A DNA stretch of 36,763 nucleotides from a virus, in IMG/VR virus record IMGVR_UViG_3300036466_000345, positions 1-36,763 of that record; one strand, given 5' to 3'. Made by a program: the position numbers and the translations under genes. Numbering within the stretch: position 1 is the first letter of the stretch; every line of letters starts with the position of its first letter. Positions 1 to 6,735 of the stretch are shown one piece after another. The notes under the pieces were generated by a model. That model searched no databases and was not told the DNA's origin. It saw only the letters and a list, made by a program, of their open reading frames with translations.

Positions 1-61
1 TGTCATTACAGACGTTAAGAAAACAGGGCGACTATTTAACCGCCAACCAAGGACACTCCCC

Positions 62-331
62 ATGCCGGAATTACACAGCATTTTTGACCAATACAAGCAA
101 CACAAACACCTCATAGAAGTCCGGATCGGGCGAGCTCATAGCACCGGCGACAAGAGGATTAAATTCGGACGCAGCGAAGAACTACGTTCACACTGGTACG
201 AAGAAACCAGGGATTCAGTCGACTGTGTAGCGGTGCGTTCTTTTTATGCAACTAAAACTGATGCTGAAAACAAAACCAATATGATTGGCAAAGAGCAGAT
301 CACACTCAATGGGGTCTTACAAAGACCGTGA
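62..331 (+). CDS. Hypothetical early protein, 89 aa
   Basis: I do not recognise a family. The product is a small, charged, soluble protein rich in Lys, Arg and Glu, with no membrane segment and no cysteine pair. The ATG at 62 is preceded by AAGGA about ten bases upstream, an acceptable ribosome binding site. It is the first gene in the window and its last 15 bases overlap the 3' end of the convergent gene at 317-682. A TGTCA-TTAC-AGACG dyad-like sequence lies at positions 1-14, upstream of it, and resembles the dyad at 936-949, so it may be under phage repressor control. That is inference. Confidence 0.5.
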   Translation: MPELHSIFDQYKQHKHLIEVRIGRAHSTGDKRIKFGRSEELRSHWYEETRDSVDCVAVRSFYATKTDAENKTNMIGKEQITLNGVLQRP

Positions 332-682
332 TATCAGGTCAAACAAATCACAGGCTGCCAATTCGGCAACATCGAGCGGTATGTCATCAAATTGGATCAG
401 TGATGCTGACGAATAAAATTTCGACCCTTTAACCATGTAACGTCGAAAGATCACCTCGGCTTCATGATTTATGGCTCTGGCTTGTTTTGCTAACTGCGCA
501 TCACACTCTTCTGGCAGTGAAATACTGTCAAATCGAATATCGGATTTTTTAGTCCGTGCTTCAACGACTACATACGGAATTTTTTGTTCTTTACAGTAAT
601 CGAACCAGGCATTTGCTACCTCTGGTTTTTGTCTTTTGAAAATTTCGTATTTTTTGCCGCTACTTGAAGGCCGTTTAACCAA
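317..682 (-). CDS. Hypothetical protein, 121 aa, antisense to the early genes
   Basis: The only convincing leftward gene of the early region. It begins with TTG at 682-680, preceded on its own strand by a GGGAG ribosome binding site seven bases upstream. The product is soluble, basic at the N terminus (residues 1-20) and contains alternating hydrophobic strands, for example around residues 35-42 (PYVVVEAR). No domain is recognised. Its end overlaps the convergent gene at 62-331 by 15 bp, and its start lies 11 bp from the likely start of the divergent P-loop gene at 694, so promoters for both must lie within coding DNA. Confidence 0.5.
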   Translation of the reverse strand: MVKRPSSSGKKYEIFKRQKPEVANAWFDYCKEQKIPYVVVEARTKKSDIRFDSISLPEECDAQLAKQARAINHEAEVIFRRYMVKGSKFYSSASLIQFDDIPLDVAELAACDLFDLISRSL

Positions 683-693
683 TGGAGGCTCCC

Positions 694-924
694 ATGATTA
701 AGGGTGTGAATATAGAGATTTATGGGTGCAGCGGCTCAGGAAAGACAACCATTCTGCACATTATCGGCAAGGCCTTAACGGATGCAGGCATGCATGCCAA
801 AGCCATCGACGATCTCGGTGAAGTGAAAGAGTTTAAACCTACTCTTCCGACGCCTGCTGATGATCGTGAAATCTCGATGGCAACATTCACAGAATGCAAC
901 GGGGTTGCTGGTGACAAGGGGTGA
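694..924 (+). CDS. Small P-loop (Walker A) protein, 76 aa
   Basis: The N terminus reads as a hydrophobic strand followed by GCSGSGKTT (residues about 11-19), a clear Walker A nucleotide-binding loop, followed by an amphipathic helix. Nothing after residue 40 looks like Walker B, and at 76 aa it is far shorter than usual P-loop NTPases, so it is either a minimal phage-type protein or a remnant. I chose ATG 694 because a perfect GGAGG (684-688) precedes it by five bases; an upstream in-frame ATG at 682 would place that GGAGG inside the gene. Substrate and role are unknown. Confidence 0.55.
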   Translation: MIKGVNIEIYGCSGSGKTTILHIIGKALTDAGMHAKAIDDLGEVKEFKPTLPTPADDREISMATFTECNGVAGDKG

Positions 925-956
925 TTCTCCTGATTGTCACTACTGACATTAGCAAC
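903..956. promoter_or_regulatory. Nested inverted repeats, candidate operator/promoter region
   Basis: GTTGCT (903-908) pairs with AGCAAC (951-956), GTGACAA (911-917) pairs with TTGTCAC (934-940), and a smaller dyad TGTCA-CTAC-TGACA lies at 936-949. TTGTCA at 934-939 could serve as a -35 element for the gene starting at 974. A related sequence TGTCA-TTAC-AGACG lies at 1-14. The arrangement suggests a repressor operator, but the cognate repressor is not visible in the window. Confidence 0.35.
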
Positions 957-973
957 AGATAAGGGTTTTCGCA

Positions 974-1213
974 ATGGAAAAAGCACGTATACGTGAAGTC
1001 GATGTCTCTGCCACCTTGGACGCGGTGCGCGCCAAGCATGAATCGATCCGGGCGTATTGCCGCCATATCAAGATCCATCCGGATACGTTTTACCTGGCGT
1101 TGCGCGGCAAGCGCGGACGCACCCGTAAGGGAAGCCAGGCGGCCCAGGTTATGCGCCGACTGGAAAAGGACAACTTGCTGGTTTTTATGAGCAGCCATGT
1201 TTCGAACGGTTGA
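974..1213 (+). CDS. Putative small DNA-binding protein, 79 aa
   Basis: A basic protein with helical segments separated by a turn (residues about 24-45: IRAYCRHIKIHPDTFYLALRG style) followed by a KGSQAAQVMRRLEKDNLL helix. The pattern resembles small helix-turn-helix phage proteins, and its position directly before the CII-like gene fits an early regulator. I cannot assign a named family. The ATG is at 974, with only weak purine-rich sequence (ATAAGGG) upstream. A dyad-rich candidate operator lies immediately upstream at 903-956. Confidence 0.5.
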   Translation: MEKARIREVDVSATLDAVRAKHESIRAYCRHIKIHPDTFYLALRGKRGRTRKGSQAAQVMRRLEKDNLLVFMSSHVSNG

Positions 1214-1277
1214 TTTCATACTTATCAGTATGGCGGGGTTTTGGCCCCTGTGAAATTAAAAAGGGAGCGGGTTTTTT

Positions 1278-1736
1278 ATGAAATCGCACGATGCTATCAG
1301 GCGCTGTGTAAACGGTCATCATGAGGATATCGCCAAGGCGACGGGAAGGTCGATCAATCTGATTTATCGCTGGACCTTGCCGACTTCGGATTATACGGAC
1401 TCGGGTGCGTATAACGACCTGGACCGCATCGAGTCGATGATCGATAAGAGCCTCAACCTCGGCACCCCCGCCGCCGATGCGCTTGCGCCTGTCTACTATC
1501 TGGCGCAGCGTTTCGGCGGTTTTTTTATGCCTCCTGTACCAAGATCTTATGAATTGAAGGACATATCAAAGCAGTTGTGTTCCGCGATGAAAGAGGCAGG
1601 CGAACTCTTTGCTGCGGCCGCTGCCGCATTGGATGATGACGACCTGAGCAACGACGAGAAAAAACAGATTGTCAAGGAAGCTCATGACGTCATGGCTGAG
1701 GTGGCGACCCTGACACGGATGGTCGAGGGAGGATAA
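1278..1736 (+). CDS. CII-like phage regulatory protein, 152 aa
   Basis: The sequence matches the pattern of the phage regulatory protein CII family (P2/186 type): an N-terminal helix-turn-helix (residues about 1-32, HEDIAKATGRSINLIYRW), then a linker recording a YNDLDRIESMID segment, a hydrophobic LAPVYYLAQRFGGFF segment (residues about 70-85) and a long C-terminal helical tail suited to oligomerisation. CII proteins activate transcription or promote lysogeny. The ATG follows AAAAAGGGAGCGGG. It is the first of a run of tightly spaced genes (next start three bases after its stop), so it probably heads an operon. Confidence 0.7.
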   Translation: MKSHDAIRRCVNGHHEDIAKATGRSINLIYRWTLPTSDYTDSGAYNDLDRIESMIDKSLNLGTPAADALAPVYYLAQRFGGFFMPPVPRSYELKDISKQLCSAMKEAGELFAAAAAALDDDDLSNDEKKQIVKEAHDVMAEVATLTRMVEGG

Positions 1737-1738
1737 CG

Positions 1739-1933
1739 ATGAACGCCGACGATCGCGAGTTGTTGAAAGAGATCCGGGAGCAAAACCGGGAAATCCTAAA
1801 ACTGCTGAACAACGGCGCATTGCCTGACGGTGGCCTGACGGTAACACAGATTGCCTCGGCTCCGGATCCGATTGCGGCAATCAGAGAGCGCAACAGGCAG
1901 GTTAAGAGTCGTCAAAAAACGAGGAAGTCATGA
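1739..1933 (+). CDS. Hypothetical coiled-coil protein, 64 aa
   Basis: A short, strongly charged protein; residues 1-22 form a likely amphipathic or coiled-coil helix (DRELLKEIREQNREILKLL), and the C terminus is basic. It starts two bases after the CII-like gene, with GGAGG just before, and overlaps the next gene by four bases (ATGA), so it is translationally coupled on both sides. Function unknown; a partner or accessory to the CII-like protein is possible but not shown. Confidence 0.5.
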   Translation: MNADDRELLKEIREQNREILKLLNNGALPDGGLTVTQIASAPDPIAAIRERNRQVKSRQKTRKS

Positions 1934-2202
1934 TCGGATGGGCGCGCAAATGGCTGGACCGGCGCAGGGTTAGAAAACGTCTTGCGAAATTGAATCTGTC
2001 AGAATCCAGACGCTTGAAACCGATCGTCGTCCCAGAGTTTTGTCCTATATGTGGTCGAAAAATGCACGGGCCTGTGCATCCCATAAATGAAATCACCCCG
2101 TTTGGGGTCAGGGTTCTCCTGGTGTGCAACACCTGTAAAACCCTTGGCTTTTTGGAAAGCGCAGTCACCGCAGCGGCGGAGAGATCCGCTGCTGCTCCCT
2201 AG
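1930..2202 (+). CDS. Zinc-ribbon-like protein, 90 aa
   Basis: The N-terminal 30 residues are very basic (WLDRRRVRKRLAKL). They are followed by two cysteine pairs, CPIC (residues about 38-41) and CNTC (about 67-70), the arrangement of a zinc ribbon. This suggests a small nucleic-acid-binding protein. It overlaps the preceding gene by four bases. The C terminus (AAAERSAAAP) is low complexity. No specific family or target can be named. Confidence 0.5.
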   Translation: MIGWARKWLDRRRVRKRLAKLNLSESRRLKPIVVPEFCPICGRKMHGPVHPINEITPFGVRVLLVCNTCKTLGFLESAVTAAAERSAAAP

Positions 2203-2213
2203 CCGTCACAGGT

Positions 2214-2288
2214 CAGCCCGCCTGGTCGGCTCTCACCTCAAAACGGGCTGCCTCCCTGTGTGCCCGGCGGGTCTGACCGCCCGCCGGG
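2214..2288 (+). promoter_or_regulatory. Two hairpins ahead of the 2312 gene
   Basis: CAGCCCG (2214-2220) can pair with CGGGCTG (2244-2250). Further on, CCCGGCGGG (2263-2271) pairs with CCCGCCGGG (2280-2288) over an 8-base loop and is followed by AATTTTTC, giving a terminator-like hairpin just upstream of the ribosome binding site of the next gene. An attenuator or weak terminator within the early operon is plausible. Confidence 0.45.
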
Positions 2289-2311
2289 AATTTTTCAAAA
2301 GGAGAGAAACG

Positions 2312-2602
2312 ATGAACATATCTTTTGTCGAAAAAAAGCGGCCGCCGACAGACCTTTCAGAGATCATTGTAAACGGAAAAGTCGTCGGTGAATTAAAGGA
2401 ACACCGCAATCGCGATTATGGCAGCCCTTACCACGCAGTAATCCACCTTTGGCCCGAATTTTTTCGCGGCGGCAGCGGCATGATTCAGGGGCACGGCGAC
2501 ACGCCGGGAGAGGCTATCCGCGACGCCATTGATACCACAAAAGCCTTTATATCTCGCTTGAGCGTTGAACTTGAGCGATTTGAACTATCCATTTCATCGT
2601 AA
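2312..2602 (+). CDS. Hypothetical protein, 96 aa
   Basis: A soluble protein with alternating strand and helix character: a strand around residues 16-25 (EIIVNGKVVGEL), an aromatic stretch HAVIHLWPEFF (about 42-52), and a C-terminal helix beginning at DTPGEAIRDAIDTTKAFI. The ending resembles small alpha/beta proteins of the HicB or DUF1902 sort, but I do not claim membership. The ATG at 2312 is supported by a strong GGAGAG seven bases upstream. The reading frame is open further upstream, but through hairpin-rich intergenic DNA. Confidence 0.5.
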   Translation: MNISFVEKKRPPTDLSEIIVNGKVVGELKEHRNRDYGSPYHAVIHLWPEFFRGGSGMIQGHGDTPGEAIRDAIDTTKAFISRLSVELERFELSISS

Positions 2603-2694
2603 ACCGGGCTCAGTGCCCTCCCGGTCAGTGGAAAAAGGGCAGCTACCACGGCCGTCGGTCGGTTTCGACTCCTGGCCGGCCGGCGGTTCGATAA
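2601..2694. other. GC-rich inverted-repeat spacer
   Basis: The gap between the 96-aa gene and the next small gene contains ACCGGG paired with CCCGGT near 2601-2624 and a larger imperfect stem around 2660-2692 (CCGTCGGTCGG against CCGGCCGGCGG). No uridine-type tract follows, so I do not call a terminator. It resembles the hairpin-rich spacer at 2214-2288. Confidence 0.3.
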
Positions 2695-2707
2695 CAAGGG
2701 GGATTTG

Positions 2708-2899
2708 ATGATCGATCGCGTGTGTATGTTTTGCGGAGCGGTTTACGGGCAAAAGCCGGGTCTGGGATGTGATGGTCCGACACATGGAATCTGCCCAAGT
2801 TGCGAACCGCATGCCCTGGATCTGCTCGAGGATGGTCCGGGCGGTGAAAGCATGCCGTTGTCGGATCTTGGTCGCGAGGTGGCTTATGTCGGTTGTTAA
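2708..2899 (+). CDS. Small protein with two cysteine pairs, 63 aa
   Basis: Contains CMFC near the N terminus and, about 20 residues on, GICPSC preceded by THG: a C-x2-C ... C-x2-C pattern typical of a small zinc finger. ATG 2708 has a GGGGGA ribosome binding site; a TTG immediately before it at 2705 is a possible alternative. The gene ends inside the start of a 34-codon frame (2886). No function can be assigned beyond probable metal or nucleic acid binding. Confidence 0.5.
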   Translation: MIDRVCMFCGAVYGQKPGLGCDGPTHGICPSCEPHALDLLEDGPGGESMPLSDLGREVAYVGC

Positions 2900-2990
2900 C
2901 AGGGTCCTTGATGGTGTGGCTGCGGTTGCCGTGGCTATGGGCGTTTTGCTGATAGCTTGTCATACGATTGGAGGTTTTTGTGGGGGCTGA
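2886..2990 (+). CDS. Possible 34-aa membrane peptide
   Basis: A short frame beginning at ATG 2886 encodes a peptide that is almost entirely one hydrophobic segment (VAAVAVAMGVLLIACHTIGG), a single predicted transmembrane helix. It overlaps the previous gene by 14 bases and the next by 11, as coupled phage genes often do. It has no strong ribosome binding site of its own. It is too short for family assignment; it could be an unannotated micro-membrane protein or chance. Confidence 0.35.
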   Translation: MSVVNRVLDGVAAVAVAMGVLLIACHTIGGFCGG

Positions 2991-3153
2991 ACGTCAACTT
3001 ATTCAAGAAATGCATAAAGCAGAGGACAGGATCCGTTCTCGGGTGGCCAGGCAGGTTAAGCAGTATTCCCACGAGGAGATCGAGGCGATCTCTGACGATC
3101 TTGAGCCGCCTAAGCGGTCTTGTCCGGATTACAGGAGGTACGCGCATGTCTGA
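2980..3153 (+). CDS. Hypothetical protein, 57 aa
   Basis: A short charged helical protein (ERQLIQEMHKAEDRIRSRVARQVKQY). I chose GTG 2980 because GGAGG (2970-2974) lies five bases upstream; a TTG at 2968 would leave that site inside the gene. It overlaps the preceding membrane-peptide frame by 11 bases and the next gene by eight. Function unknown. Confidence 0.45.
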   Translation: MGAERQLIQEMHKAEDRIRSRVARQVKQYSHEEIEAISDDLEPPKRSCPDYRRYAHV

Positions 3154-3571
3154 TTTGCAAACGAAATTGGATGATCTGCTGAACGATCTGGATCTGACGA
3201 TCAAAGAACGTGGTTGGATCCGGGAAAACTGGAAGACCAACCGTGCAGCTCGCCAGGTGGTGAACCTGATCGGCGAGGTGACTGATCAAGATACGATGGA
3301 ACAAAAGCGCATCGTGCTCGAGCAGCTTTTCGATGCGGTGAAACGGGTCCGTAAAATCATGCAGTCGGAGCATTTTAACGCGCCGGTTGGGTTTTCTCTG
3401 GTCGATGAGACGGCGCTGGATGCTTTCCGTCAGGTGGCTGCGTGCCAGCTGCAACTTGCAACGCTCGGGACGCGAGACCCGTCTCGTGGAACCTTGATCA
3501 AAAGGATGAACCTTTTAGCTCGGACGGCCGCGAACCTCGACCCGGCGGTGGAGGACCTGGCGCATGCCTGA
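3146..3571 (+). CDS. Hypothetical helical protein, 141 aa
   Basis: A soluble, mostly helical protein with no cysteine cluster or membrane segment. ATG 3146 follows AGGAGG by nine bases, an excellent site. The middle (residues about 55-75, LEQLFDAVKRVRKIM) is amphipathic. It overlaps both neighbours by eight bases and so sits within a tightly coupled early operon. I do not recognise it. Confidence 0.55.
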   Translation: MSDLQTKLDDLLNDLDLTIKERGWIRENWKTNRAARQVVNLIGEVTDQDTMEQKRIVLEQLFDAVKRVRKIMQSEHFNAPVGFSLVDETALDAFRQVAACQLQLATLGTRDPSRGTLIKRMNLLARTAANLDPAVEDLAHA

Positions 3572-3758
3572 GGCTGCCTGCATGACCTGCCGGAATCGGT
3601 GGCGCTGCCCTGATGAAGGTGATCTGCAGCGGGAAACGTTTTTTGCCATGGGCAAGGGGAAATCGGTGCCTGAATGCCGTGATTATGTGCCGCTTTATTA
3701 CCGCGGCGTGGAGGGGGTTTTGGAAAGGGCTGTCCGACGTACTGTGTCACATCATTGA
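3564..3758 (+). CDS. Cysteine-containing small protein, 64 aa
   Basis: The sequence begins with a C-x2-C pair (CMTC), followed by RWRCPDEGD and a later ECRDY, giving four cysteines in the first 40 residues, consistent with a small metal-binding fold. It overlaps the previous gene by eight bases. It is the last of the first early run; a 93-bp gap with a prominent inverted repeat follows. Confidence 0.45.
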   Translation: MPEAACMTCRNRWRCPDEGDLQRETFFAMGKGKSVPECRDYVPLYYRGVEGVLERAVRRTVSHH

Positions 3759-3767
3759 TTAATCCTT

Positions 3768-3821
3768 TTACGTGGCTAGGCTCGCTACCGAACGCCGGAT
3801 GCCTCACCGGTTGCCACGTAA
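3768..3821. repeat. Inverted repeat TTACGTGGC / GCCACGTAA
   Basis: Perfect 9-bp arms (3768-3776 and 3813-3821) flank a 36-bp loop containing further short complementarity (AGGC/GCCT, ACCG/CGGT). No T-tract follows, so it is not an obvious intrinsic terminator. It lies directly upstream of the stand-alone recombinase catalytic-domain gene at 3852, which raises the possibility of a recombination or operator site. There is no direct evidence for that. Confidence 0.45.
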
Positions 3822-3851
3822 GTCATTGAGGCGCATGAAAGGAGAGGCATC

Positions 3852-4463
3852 ATGCAGACAATACGCACCAAGGCCGGGGAAAACTACCTGACCGAATCCG
3901 AGGAAAAAAAGCTGTTTAATCATCTGAAGCGGCTGAAGGACAAGCAGGCGGAGAGGGACTTTGTCTTGCTGAAGACTTGCCGGCTGCTGGCACTGCGTCG
4001 CAGAGAGGCGCTGGCCTTGAATGTGGGCGATGTGTTTGGCGCGACTTCGCTGGAGATCGACGAGCACATCGCGGCCAAGGGGGCTGTGGGGAGCTTAAGC
4101 ATCCCGGTGGAGCTGCAGGACATACTGCAGCGCTTTTTGAAACTGAAACGGAAATGGGGCGAGGACATGACAGACGATGCCCCACTGTTTGTCTCGAAAA
4201 AGGGTAACCGGTTGGCGCTTCGCACTTTCAACGACCTGGTGGACAAATGGTGTCGCGAGGCTGGCGTCGAGCGGATCACGCCGCATGGCCTGCGTCATAC
4301 CAAGGGCCGGCGGATCATGGACGATGTCCGGCATCTGAACGAAGAGGAGCGGGACAAAAAGCTGCTGCTGGCGAATCGCCAGCTGCGCCATAAGAGCATG
4401 ACCGCGACATTGATCTATACCGCTCCTACCAAGGAGGAGATGGAGAAAGTGGGGGCCCTGTGA
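3852..4463 (+). CDS. Tyrosine recombinase, catalytic domain only, 203 aa
   Basis: The product contains the signature residues of tyrosine recombinases in order: the first Arg in a LALRRREAL context (residues about 47-55), HGLRHT (H-x-x-R, about 145-150), a second histidine in RQLRHKS, and the nucleophile Tyr in TLIYTAP near the C terminus. It lacks the usual N-terminal SAM-like core-binding domain, so at about 200 aa it is catalytic-domain sized. It lies inside the early operon, away from the attachment site at the right edge, so it is unlikely to be the main integrase; DNA inversion, resolution or a regulatory role are alternatives. Good ribosome binding site (AAAGGAGAGG). The next gene overlaps it by four bases. 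Confidence 0.8.
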   Translation: MQTIRTKAGENYLTESEEKKLFNHLKRLKDKQAERDFVLLKTCRLLALRRREALALNVGDVFGATSLEIDEHIAAKGAVGSLSIPVELQDILQRFLKLKRKWGEDMTDDAPLFVSKKGNRLALRTFNDLVDKWCREAGVERITPHGLRHTKGRRIMDDVRHLNEEERDKKLLLANRQLRHKSMTATLIYTAPTKEEMEKVGAL

Positions 4464-4726
4464 CACCAACAAAGAATTTCAGAGAGATATGCGCCCGTGT
4501 CGAGGCGGGCTTGACGACAGCCAGGGAGGCGAAGGAACTGGTGAAAATCGTTGAAAGGTTGGTATGGAAACGTGATTTGTTGGACGACGAGGGCCAGGTA
4601 ATCACCATAGCAGAAAGACTGGAGCGTATGTCGGACCCGAATAAGACAGTTGAAACATGCCGACATTGTGGGCACACGCGATCCCTCGGGCACAGACGTG
4701 GTTGCCTCGCAGGTGACATCGAATAA
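4460..4726 (+). CDS. Hypothetical protein with C-terminal Cys/His cluster, 88 aa
   Basis: A GTG start at 4460 overlaps the recombinase stop (GTGA). The first 60 residues are helical and charged. The C terminus carries CRHCGHTR...GHRRGCL, a Cys/His set compatible with a small zinc knuckle. It may act with the recombinase because of translational coupling, but the sequence does not show this. Confidence 0.45.
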   Translation: MTPTKNFREICARVEAGLTTAREAKELVKIVERLVWKRDLLDDEGQVITIAERLERMSDPNKTVETCRHCGHTRSLGHRRGCLAGDIE

Positions 4727-4737
4727 AGGAGAAAGCA

Positions 4738-5316
4738 TTGAGATCTCAAAAGCATTTCAACGCCTGCAACGTATTTGGTCGGGTGGTGGATGGAATAAAG
4801 AGGGATACATCAAGTGGAGGTAGTGAATATATCTCTTTTACGGTCAATGTATCGGGCAGCAAGTGCGGATCGGTAAGGGCGTATTGCCGGATGTGGAGAC
4901 CGGAGCGTTTCGAGCCATTTCTTGATTGTCTCAAGAAGAACCAGGATGCGGTCTTTTGGTTAAAGGGCTTCTTTGGCCAGTACTGGAACGACCGTAATGA
5001 GGTGATGAGCAACTTTACATGCTTTCAGTGGGAGCCTCGAGACAGCGAACCTCGGGCGGCTTTTATCCTCAAGGGTTTGGTGGATCAGGCGCAGAGTGTC
5101 TCATCTGGACAACGTCTTTTGCTCAAGATCGACCGAGACGGCCAGCCGGTTGAAACATTTGAGTTGTGGAACCAGGCGGAGAAGTTTCTTGACGAGCCGA
5201 ATCCTGGGGATCTGATCGAGGCCAAGGGCTATCTGCGGCAGGAAACACCGGAGGATGATTTCGGGGGCAGCTGCGGACCGGTAAGGGCTTACATCGAAAA
5301 GTTGAGGATCCTGTGA
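4738..5316 (+). CDS. Putative OB-fold / SSB-like protein, 192 aa
   Basis: The N-terminal half has a pattern seen in single-stranded-DNA-binding OB folds: an initial NACNVFGRVVDG strand, then EYISFTVNVSG, a charged loop, and DAVFWLKGFFGQYWND, followed by SNFTCFQWEPRD. The second half (residues about 105-192) repeats a similar strand logic (AAFILKGLVDQAQ, LLLKIDRDG, GDLIEAKGYL), so a tandem OB arrangement is possible. The TTG start at 4738 is supported by AAAGGAG. It lies upstream of the primase gene, consistent with a replication role. Family membership is inferred from pattern only. Confidence 0.45.
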   Translation: MRSQKHFNACNVFGRVVDGIKRDTSSGGSEYISFTVNVSGSKCGSVRAYCRMWRPERFEPFLDCLKKNQDAVFWLKGFFGQYWNDRNEVMSNFTCFQWEPRDSEPRAAFILKGLVDQAQSVSSGQRLLLKIDRDGQPVETFELWNQAEKFLDEPNPGDLIEAKGYLRQETPEDDFGGSCGPVRAYIEKLRIL

Positions 5317-5621
5317 GCGTTGAGGCCTGCACAAAGTTTTATCGTGAGAAGCATACTCAGGCGGCCAAGGTGTTTGAAGAGCGCTACGGGGACATCTTGG
5401 CCCGTGGTGAAAGGAGCATCTCTGAGTGGGCTGCAGAGCAACAGTCGGAGCTTTACAAAAAGATGCGGGCCGCCGAGCGTGATGTCGATGCCTTATGGAA
5501 AAACGGGGTGTTCGATGATGGATTTAAGGGTCAGGTGCTTGTCTATCTGCGTTCCTGGTTGGAGATGTCCCGGCTTTATGCCGTTGAGATCAAGAGCGAG
5601 ATGGGCAGGGAGGTGGCGTGA
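5313..5621 (+). CDS. Hypothetical helical protein, 102 aa
   Basis: A GTG start overlaps the preceding stop by four bases (GTGA). The product is almost wholly helical and charged (EKHTQAAKVFEERYGDIL, QSELYKKMRAAERDVDALW), without cysteines or membrane segments. It overlaps the next gene's start region. Function unknown; its position in the coupled SSB-like/primase stretch suggests an accessory replication or regulatory role, which is only contextual. Confidence 0.5.
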   Translation: MSVEACTKFYREKHTQAAKVFEERYGDILARGERSISEWAAEQQSELYKKMRAAERDVDALWKNGVFDDGFKGQVLVYLRSWLEMSRLYAVEIKSEMGREVA

Positions 5622-5887
5622 TGGGTAAAAGACTCGGCTTTATGTATATGGCGAAAAGACCTTGCGGCAAGGTATCCGCCATGGTTTGGGATGACCCTGG
5701 TTGTGAAAAAGAAACGGCCAAATTGATGGCTGGATGGATTCGCAGGGGTGACGCCGTGGAAAGGGTTGAGCGGTTTGATAGTGATCCTCAACCGGAATGG
5801 ATTTGCATCCCTTGCACAAGGTGCATAGGTGATTACCAGGTGCCGTTTATCGAGGGTCCGTTTGGGGAAATGCCGAAAGATAGATAG
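5621..5887 (+). CDS. Hypothetical protein, 88 aa
   Basis: Starts at ATG 5621, the A of which is the last base of the previous stop codon; a GTG directly before (5618) is a possible alternative. It contains a CIPC-x2-C run (residues about 66-71) and two more single cysteines, so weak metal binding is possible. The central part resembles a mixed alpha/beta micro-domain. No family recognised. Confidence 0.45.
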   Translation: MGKRLGFMYMAKRPCGKVSAMVWDDPGCEKETAKLMAGWIRRGDAVERVERFDSDPQPEWICIPCTRCIGDYQVPFIEGPFGEMPKDR

Positions 5888-5899
5888 CGAGGTGACAGG

Positions 5900-6277
5900 G
5901 TGTCTAACAAGTTAAAGATCATCGGTCTGTGCAAAAGGCATGGCCAATTTGTCGTGGTACGCAACAAGCAAAAACGGCGCACAACCGACGGGCGTGAATA
6001 TGAGCATCCGACGGCTGTGGTCTGTCCGCAATGCCGCATGTGGGGAAAAGTGCTGGAGGTGGGCGAAGCGCATCTTGAATATGGAGACGGTGAAAAGGTC
6101 GAGCTTGGCGACACGGTCGAGGTTAACGACAGGCCGGACGAATTCGAACCGGAAGAGGCAAGGGTGATCCGGCTCGGTAGCTCGAAAATTAAGGTGGAAT
6201 ATATCAACGAGCATATCAAGCCCCGTAAAGTATTTGTCATGCCAGGGCATTGTGAATTGATCGCCAGGGAGGGGTGA
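5900..6277 (+). CDS. Hypothetical zinc-ribbon-like protein, 125 aa
   Basis: A GTG start at 5900 follows AGGTGACAGG. The N-terminal 50 residues contain C-x2-H-like GLCKRHG and a CPQC pair (about 42-45), resembling a zinc ribbon. The rest is beta-rich with KVELGDTVEV and an RVIRLGSSKIKVEYI strand pair. It ends overlapping the next gene. Unknown function, likely nucleic acid binding. Confidence 0.45.
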   Translation: MSNKLKIIGLCKRHGQFVVVRNKQKRRTTDGREYEHPTAVVCPQCRMWGKVLEVGEAHLEYGDGEKVELGDTVEVNDRPDEFEPEEARVIRLGSSKIKVEYINEHIKPRKVFVMPGHCELIAREG

Positions 6278-6711
6278 TGTGCCTTAAACGTTTTCATTCA
6301 AAAGGCAAAGAGATGTCGAAAACGGAGTTGGTAATCATTCGAGGATTGCCTGGCAGCGGCAAAAGCACCAGGGCGAAAACAGAGTTTAAAAACCATCTGC
6401 ATTATGAACCGGATCACCTTTTCTGCGACACGCAGGGGCGCTATCGGTTTGACGCTCAAGTATGGGATCAAGCATGCCGCTGGGTATGGATCATGACGGA
6501 TTTTGCTCTGGCCAGGGGCGAGTCGGTTGTTGTCTCCGATGTTTTTGCGACTCGGAGCGAAATAGAGCCATACCGTGGTCTGGCCGATCAACATGGTGCC
6601 TCATTCCGCATCATCACATGTACTAAACAGTTCTGTGGTGTGCATCGTGTACCGGTCACTGTTCAACGATATATGCAAGAGCGTTTCGAATCCATCGAAC
6701 AATCTCTTTAA
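6277..6711 (+). CDS. P-loop kinase-like protein, 144 aa
   Basis: GLPGSGKST near residue 24 is a Walker A motif placed right after a hydrophobic strand (LVIIR), as in AAA_33/polynucleotide-kinase-like small kinases. A second strand (SVVVSDVF, about 89-96) probably carries the acidic residue of the active site. At under 150 aa it is the size of minimal phage kinases. Two starts are possible: ATG 6277, with GGGAGGGG very close upstream, or ATG 6313, which gives the more typical N terminus MSKTELVIIRG. Likely role: nucleotide or nucleic-acid-end phosphorylation, inferred from family only. Confidence 0.6.
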   Translation: MCLKRFHSKGKEMSKTELVIIRGLPGSGKSTRAKTEFKNHLHYEPDHLFCDTQGRYRFDAQVWDQACRWVWIMTDFALARGESVVVSDVFATRSEIEPYRGLADQHGASFRIITCTKQFCGVHRVPVTVQRYMQERFESIEQSL

Positions 6712-6735
6712 CCTCTTATTCCGAGTATTTTTGCA

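Noticed and set aside
3768-3821. The palindrome as a further attC site.
   Set aside because: It has no AAC...GTT box pair in the right positions and no gene stop codon in its left arm.
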